Position numbers and translations under genes: made by a program
Part shown: in pieces, positions 59,906 through 64,000 of the stretch
Numbering within the stretch: the first letter of the stretch is position 1
How the letters are laid out: each line of letters opens with the position of its first letter
DNA from: Symbiodinium natans
Lineage: Eukaryota > Sar > Dinophyceae > Suessiales > Symbiodiniaceae
NCBI GenBank assembly: GCA_905221605.1
Contig: CAJNDS010000746.1
Span: 369,961 to 433,960 of the forward strand
DNA: 64,000 nt
Direction of reading: 5' to 3'
The notes under the pieces: generated by a model
Databases searched by the model: none
Told to the model about the DNA's origin: nothing
The model's input: the letters and a program-made list of their open reading frames with translations, nothing else

Positions 59906-60305
59906 CCCAAAGAGCCCAATACCTGGAACGCCGTAGTTGCTGCTTTTTTGCAGCAACTATTGAAAGTGGCAGGAATTTCGATCACTTAGCAAAAGTGGCC
60001 AGAATTCCTGTCACTGGCAAGTTAACAGTGATTGCCCATCAGAAAGTGGCGTAAACAAGGCGTAAAAGTGGCGTAAAAAAGCGTAAAGTGGCGTAAAAAA
60101 ACGTAGACAATGTATGGGTAAAACCTGCAACTTTGCAGTGGCTGGTTTTAAGCGTCAAAAGCGGCACTTTCAATAGTTGCCACAAATTATTGGCAACTAG
60201 GCTTTCCAGGTATTGCTTAAATAAGGAATATTCCTTAAATCATATAGGAGTCCTTAATATGATTTAAGGTCTATTCCTTAATCAAGGGATATTGGGCTCT
60301 TTGGG
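59906..60305. mobile_element. family A MITE carrying a nested 289-bp TA-target element
   Basis: CCCAAAGAGCCCAATA at 59906 and GGGCTCTTTGGG ending at 60305, with AA on both sides. The left arm is interrupted at CAATA/TATTGC by the nested element. Confidence 0.85.
59922..60210. mobile_element. 289-bp terminal-inverted-repeat element, TA target duplication
   Basis: Ends CCTGGAACGCCGTAGTTGC and (inverted) CCTGGAAAGCCTAGTTGCC. TA flanks both sides (59920-59921, 60211-60212), and the family A consensus CAATATTGC gives the empty site. A TA target fits Tc1/mariner- or PIF-like transposition. The interior has repeated AAAGTGGCGTAAA words and no ORF, so it is non-autonomous. Confidence 0.85.
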
Positions 60306-60424
60306 AAATACTCCTTGGTAGGCCCTTGGAAGGTTGGCTACTTTGTAAGGGAACAGAACCTGACAAGGGAAAGGGTGCCACCGGGCTACTACTACCAAGA
60401 CTCTCATCCTGAAATCCCAAAGAA

Positions 60425-60757
60425 ACCCCTATAAACCCTAAACCCTCCTAAACCCTAAACCCTAAGCCCCAAACCCAAAACCCTAAACCCTAAACCCTAA
60501 GCCCCAAACCCAAAACCCAAAACCCTAAACCCTAAGCCCCAAACCCAAAACCCTAAACCCTAAACCCTATAAACCCAATCCAGCCTCCATCGACTCTCTG
60601 TCTTCAGCATCGCTAGGGCTGGACGGGTCGTCAAAGGCCGAGTGTAGCGTAAAGGGCGCCCGGTCGCCTCCACTCACGCACTTGCTTAGGGTTTAGGGTT
60701 TCGGGTTTCGGGTTTAGGGTTTAGGGTTTAGGGTTTAGGGTTTAGGGTTTAGGGATG
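60425..60757. other. telomere-flanked block
   Basis: CCCTAAA array with a ~53-bp higher-order period (CCCCAAACCCAAAACCC recurring; 60425-60566), block 60567-60686 open in a plus-strand frame, TTTAGGG array (60687-60755). Confidence 0.7.
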
Positions 60758-60924
60758 CAATTCCAAGCGGGAGAGGTGGGGGGACATTTGGTCCGGGCCT
60801 GTTACCCCTAAAGCCCCTTGAAGGTTGAGGCTTTTGGGGGTTGTGGGGTTCAAGGGTCAAGGGATTTCGGGGTTTTCAAGAAAGCTGCGAACCGCACCGT
60901 GAACCGGAACCAAACCGCCAGGCA

Positions 60925-61032
60925 CCGCACGCAGACGCACGCACGCACACATGCACGCACGCACGCACACGCATGCACACATGCACCCACGGACACACAG
61001 ACACATCCACCCACACACACACACACACACTT
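60925..61032. repeat. (GCAC)n/(AC)n microsatellite
   Basis: GCACGCAC units grading into AC dinucleotides. The plus-strand ORFs here are artefacts. Confidence 0.9.
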
Positions 61033-61219
61033 ACCTAGGGTTTAGGCTTTAGGGACTTAGGGTTTCGGGTTTAGGGTTTATTACACCTCTGAAATCCAAA
61101 AAATAGCAACCCCTCTCCCCAGGTCGAAGCAGGTGCTGCTTCGAAAGTTACCTATGGTGCTCGTCAACCCTTATTGCCCTAACCCTTGCAAGACCCGAAA
61201 ATTCAAAGCCCTAAAACCC

Positions 61220-61350
61220 TAAAGCCTGAACCCTAAACCCCAAACCCCAAACCCCAAACCCCAAACCCTAAACCCTAAACCCTAAACCCGAAACCCGAAA
61301 CCCTAAACCCTAAACCCTAAACCCCAAACCCTAAACCCTAAACCCTACCA
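61220..61350. repeat. CCCTAAA/CCCCAAA/CCCGAAA array
   Basis: About 18 units in variant-homogeneous runs. Confidence 0.9.
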
Positions 61351-61479
61351 AAGCCCTAAAACCCACAAAACCCAACCCCAGGCCTCCCGACAAAGTTCCT
61401 TCTGAGTCCCACTGCTTCAGAAGCAGCACCTCCCACACGTCTTCGTCGTGGGCTGAGGAGTATGTTAAAGTCTAGGGTG

Positions 61480-61600
61480 GGCTAAAGGCTTAGGGCCTTA
61501 GGGCCTTAGGGCCTTAGGGTTTTAAGGCTTTAGGGCCTTAGGGCCTTGGGGCCCTAGGGCTTCGGGTTGAAGGGCCTTGGGGCCTTAGGAGTTAGACACC
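61480..61600. repeat. GCCTTAGG octamer array
   Basis: Tandem GGCCTTAG-type units with TTTTAAGG variants, a diverged G-strand derivative. Confidence 0.8.
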
Positions 61601-61644
61601 CACAAGCTCATGTGTCATGGGACCCGTCTCCTCCAACAAAAGGA

Positions 61645-61870
61645 ATAAACCCTAAACGCTAAACCCTAAACCCTAAAAGCCCCAAATTCTAAACCCTACA
61701 CCCTAAACCTTAAACCTGGGATGGAGGAAGGTCGATCGCGAGCGTGCTTCGTAGAGCACTCTCCCCCGCAGGCTAATGGATCCAGGACATGTTGCCACCC
61801 CGCTTTTTGGCGAGCTTTTGGGAATTCGGGGAACTGGACATAGTCTAGGGTTTAGGGTTTAGGGTTTAGG
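61645..61870. other. telomere-flanked block
   Basis: CCCTAAA-like units (61645-61716), block 61717-61848, TTTAGGG units (61849-61871). The plus strand has CTCTCCCCCGCAG|G, a strong-looking acceptor, at 61782. Confidence 0.55.
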
Positions 61871-61871
61871 C

Positions 61872-62470
61872 ACAGGGTCCCGGGCCTGGGAGCTTCAGGA
61901 TTTGGAGAATGCGGAAACGCAGGAAGAAATCGCTACTTACGAGTAGCATGAAGGGGGTCGTCTTTTTTTGGATATGCATGTATATATTCATCCATGACGT
62001 ACAGTGGAGGAGGTGATGTCACAGAACAAGTGCATTAGCATCGCAGCCAGTCTTGAGGCTATAATAACCACGTCTATTGAGGTAACTTCGCCGAAGGACT
62101 GCGCTACCCAACCTGCTGAGAGGGGTTTAGGGTTTAGGGTTTAGGGTTTAGAGTTCAGGGTTTAGGGCGACGACAGCCGGAGGATCGTGAAGAGTTTGTA
62201 AGCATGCCCATTTAACAAAATGAGGTGCATGTGTGCTCGCTCCGATTGGACACGAGTACGGCTTGATGTCTCTGTGCATAGTAGTCTGTACCCCCTGATT
62301 GCATTGTATACAGTAGGGATGATGCATTTACCAATTTAGGGTTTGGACCTGCAGAACCCTCTTTCTAAAACTGTCCGGCCAGCTGCAGAGTATCACGCAC
62401 CGCCCTGAACCTCTGAATGCTAGGGTTGAGGGTTTACGGAACTAAAAGAAGAATGGTGGAACCCCAAAAA
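61872..62470. other. unique sequence with one short TTTAGGG run
   Basis: TTTAGGG units at 62125-62167; otherwise no gene, hairpin or repeat recognised. Confidence 0.35.
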
Positions 62471-62474
62471 ATGC

Positions 62475-62565
62475 TTGCATGCAAACATACATGCATACAT
62501 ACATGCATGCATACATACATGCACACATACAGACATACAGACAGACATACATATATACATACTGA
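62475..62565. repeat. (CATA)n/(CATG)n microsatellite
   Basis: ATACATGC-type tetranucleotides. Confidence 0.9.
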
Positions 62566-62649
62566 ACAGGATTTGAGAAGTAAAAAACATTGAAAGAAAC
62601 GGAATACAAAAAGGAACACCAGGATTCTAGTAGACATTGTACAAGTCAT

Positions 62650-62785
62650 GTTGGGATGTTCCCCCTTTTACTAGCAGTCCTTAATAGTGTTCCCCCTTTT
62701 ACTCACAGTCCTTAATAGGGACTATAATCGGGGCTACTATCATCCATATGGAGGACTGTGAGTATAGGGGGGAACATCCCACAAG
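62650..62785. mobile_element. family D MITE with a duplicated left arm
   Basis: TGTTCCCCCTTTTACTAGCA and a second TGTTCCCCCTTTTACTCACA, both followed by GTCCTTAATAG; right arm GGACTGTGAGTATAGGGGGG then AACATCCCA. Confidence 0.75.
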
Positions 62786-62934
62786 TAATGTGTGAACCCT
62801 ATTGATCTGCATACATACACATGCCCACCGACAATCAAAATGCCAGGGAACCTGGATCCCCCCCTTTCTGAATTAAGGACACTGCAATTCCACTATGTAT
62901 CTTACTCCCAATATAAAACAAAAAAAACATGTAG

Positions 62935-63230
62935 CCTAAACCCTAAACCCTAAACCCGAAACCCTAAACCCTAAAGCCTAAACCCTAAGCCCTAAGCCCT
63001 AAGCCCTAAACCCTAAACCCGAAACCCTAAACCCAAAACCTAAGCCCTAAGCCCTAAGCCCCAAGCCCCAAGCCCCAAGCCCTAGCCAGCCTCATCTTTC
63101 TTCATGTTCGGGTAGTAGTACCTCAAAGAGACAGGGGAGTCCCTACACCCTCAAGGCGCTCCGCGGCGCAGTTCGTAGAGGCTGCGCGGTTTGCAGGGTT
63201 TAGGGTTTAGGGTTTAGGGTTTTAGGTGTG
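62935..63230. other. telomere-flanked block
   Basis: CCCTAAA/GCCCTAA/GCCCCAA array (62935-63085), block 63087-63196, TTTAGGG array (63197-63226). Confidence 0.7.
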
Positions 63231-63835
63231 TAGGCTTTCAGGATTGGGGAAAGCTGAACTTCTGAACCCAAACCTCAAACCCGAAAGCAGGTCAGGGTTG
63301 CGGGCTTCGGGCTTCAGGCTTAGGGTTTAAGTTTGGGGTTTAAGGTTTAGGGGAACGGGTCGAGGGGCTAGAGTCCTACACCCTACCTGGGGGGGGCGGG
63401 GTGGGGCTCTCCAATTATAGTTTGGGGCCTTGCATGTACGGTGCCCAAACAACGCCCATATGAGGCTGAGCTTTCGGGCACAAAGTTTGGCATTCAAATG
63501 CAGATAACAGTCCACAAGGGTCTCGAAGCTCCAGCCACCTCAAACTGCCTAATGGCCCACAAAATCCTGAAGACATAGGCGCACTGGTTTAGGGTTCAGG
63601 GTTTAGGGTTCAGGAATGGTCTCTATCGTTGTCAAGGAGGCGCACTACGCAACGGTTGGCATAGGGGCATCGAAGGGAAATAGTCGAAAACTCCAACAAG
63701 GAAGCCCCTAGCATATGAGCCTTGTATAACTACTATAGAACACTTGGTAGAGGCCTCCATTAAGGTTGATGCCTTCTCTGCTTGCATCGTAGGTTCACGG
63801 TTAAGGGTTCAAGAGGGTTTAGGGTTTAGGGTTCG
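63231..63835. other. unique sequence, no gene recognised
   Basis: Short TTTAGGG runs at 63590-63612 and 63816-63832. A 62-codon minus-strand frame (63515-63327) has no recognisable domain. Confidence 0.35.
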
Positions 63836-63922
63836 GATGTTCCCCCTTACACAAACGGGGTTCGTAATAGGGATGATGATAGGGGGTAGTAAGGGCTGTT
63901 AGTATACGGGGGAAACATCCCA
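63836..63922. mobile_element. family D MITE
   Basis: GGATGTTCCCCCTTACAC at the left, GTATACGGGGGAAACATCCC at the right. Confidence 0.7.
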
Positions 63923-64000
63923 AGTGTAGGGCTTAGGGTTTAGGGAATTTAGGGTTTAAGGTCTAGACCGACAAGTCAGCAGGTAAATAAAAACGTTAAA

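Overview
This 64 kb window is eukaryotic nuclear DNA with very few genes. Three things suggest an alga, most likely a dinoflagellate or close relative: dozens of interstitial arrays of the plant/alveolate telomere heptamer (CCCTAAA/TTTAGGG), a spliced gene starting with a divergent ubiquitin-like domain, and AG|G splice acceptors. The taxon is inferred, not proven; a chromerid or another TTTAGGG organism is possible. No operons, rRNA, tRNA or CRISPR array were recognised.

Layout. 1-23.4 kb is a mosaic of telomere-repeat arrays (both orientations), short GC-rich unique blocks, microsatellites and many ~90-120 bp palindromic MITE-like elements in about ten families. It contains one likely gene (minus strand, 12581-13803) and one possible gene fragment (9550-10023). 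23432-37145 is a complete-looking LTR retrotransposon, coding on the minus strand: 801-bp LTRs (TG...CA) nearly identical by eye, flanking GGGGG, a primer-binding site matching the anticodon arm of a tRNA-Lys(CUU), and a chain of Gag-like coiled-coil ORFs, but no recognisable polymerase. A diverged 5' part of a related element lies at 41591-42799. 37.1-64 kb returns to the mosaic, with a four-unit higher-order repeat at 48.4-49.15 kb, a 300-bp inverted repeat at 45.87-46.15 kb and a 0.9-kb AT-rich minisatellite at 46.25-47.16 kb.

Two patterns stand out. (1) About 26 GC-rich blocks of roughly 40-140 bp have a CCCTAAA array on the left and a TTTAGGG array on the right, like a miniature telomere-capped chromosome; several blocks look like exons. 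(2) Several arrays are flanked by direct duplications of 13-34 bp of unique sequence, or sit inside a MITE whose intact relatives show the unoccupied site. This implies that telomere repeats were inserted at many internal positions. The retrotransposon is almost free of such arrays, which fits a younger insertion.

Most open reading frames in the window are translations of repeat arrays and are not listed as genes.
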